DNA of 5,825 bases from Chloroflexota bacterium (GTDB taxonomy: Bacteria > Chloroflexota > Dehalococcoidia > Lucifugimonadales > JADFKI01), in the NCBI GenBank assembly GCA_009838595.1, contig VXRI01000402.1:1-5825 (forward strand). The letters run 5' to 3'. A program made the translations under genes and the position numbers. Position 1 is the stretch's first letter, and each line of letters begins with the position of its first letter. Below are positions 5,756 to 5,825 of this stretch, piece after piece. The notes beneath the pieces were generated by a model, which did no database searches, was not told the DNA's origin, and saw only the letters and a program-made list of their open reading frames with translations.

Positions 5756-5825
5756 GGGGGCAGTCAAAGTTTGAATCGGTTAGGCGGTTGGTCTGTTCTT
5801 TTCAAGGGGTGGGTACAGCAGGATT

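Noticed and set aside
4763..5774. Several plus-strand frames opposite the repeat protein, some rich in Gly, Val and Phe
   Set aside because: They are low-complexity translations complementary to the minus-strand gene, whose three-module periodicity shows it to be the real frame.
5777..5805. Possible -35 (TTGAAA on the minus strand, 5800-5805) for the repeat protein
   Set aside because: The hexamer at the right spacing (TAACCG, 5777-5782) is a poor -10 match; not strong enough to list as a promoter.

Overview
The window is 5.8 kb of moderately GC-rich bacterial DNA. It holds four ordinary metabolic gene regions and one unfamiliar repeat protein. Short intergenic gaps, mixed Shine-Dalgarno use, a luciferase-like F420-type oxidoreductase and a dispersed 'LSLSKG/VRPELVEG'-type repeat would all suit an environmental Chloroflexota-like bacterium (Dehalococcoidia/SAR202). 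That placement is a low-confidence inference from gene style; there is no rRNA or other marker gene here.

Layout, left to right. (1) Positions 1-348 (+) are the last 115 residues of a PLP-dependent class I/II aminotransferase. (2) After 32 bp, positions 381-2135 (+) hold a full-length two-domain glutamine-dependent NAD+ synthetase (NadE), collinear with its family from start to end except for a single in-frame TAA at codon 64 (570-572). (3) A convergent gene ends only 9 bp away: positions 2145-3566 (-) encode a 473-residue amidohydrolase with a full set of dihydroorotase/hydantoinase-type metal ligands. (4) A 103-bp divergent promoter region leads to a 290-residue luciferase-like (LLM) F420-type oxidoreductase at 3670-4542 (+). 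(5) A 160-bp convergent intergenic spacer carries a small hairpin and one copy of the dispersed repeat. (6) Positions 4703-5755 (-) encode a 350-residue protein of unknown function built from three degenerate copies of a helical module, followed by an acidic region and a basic tail.

Functional links are modest. The aminotransferase and nadE probably share a transcript. The amidohydrolase and the LLM oxidoreductase are divergent, share one control region, and could act on a common (unknown) substrate class. Two points deserve most attention: the lone nonsense codon in an otherwise intact, usually essential nadE, and the triple-module protein, in which a 22-bp stretch is exactly duplicated between modules 2 and 3. 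I saw no CRISPR array, tRNA, rRNA, insertion sequence or obvious defence system.
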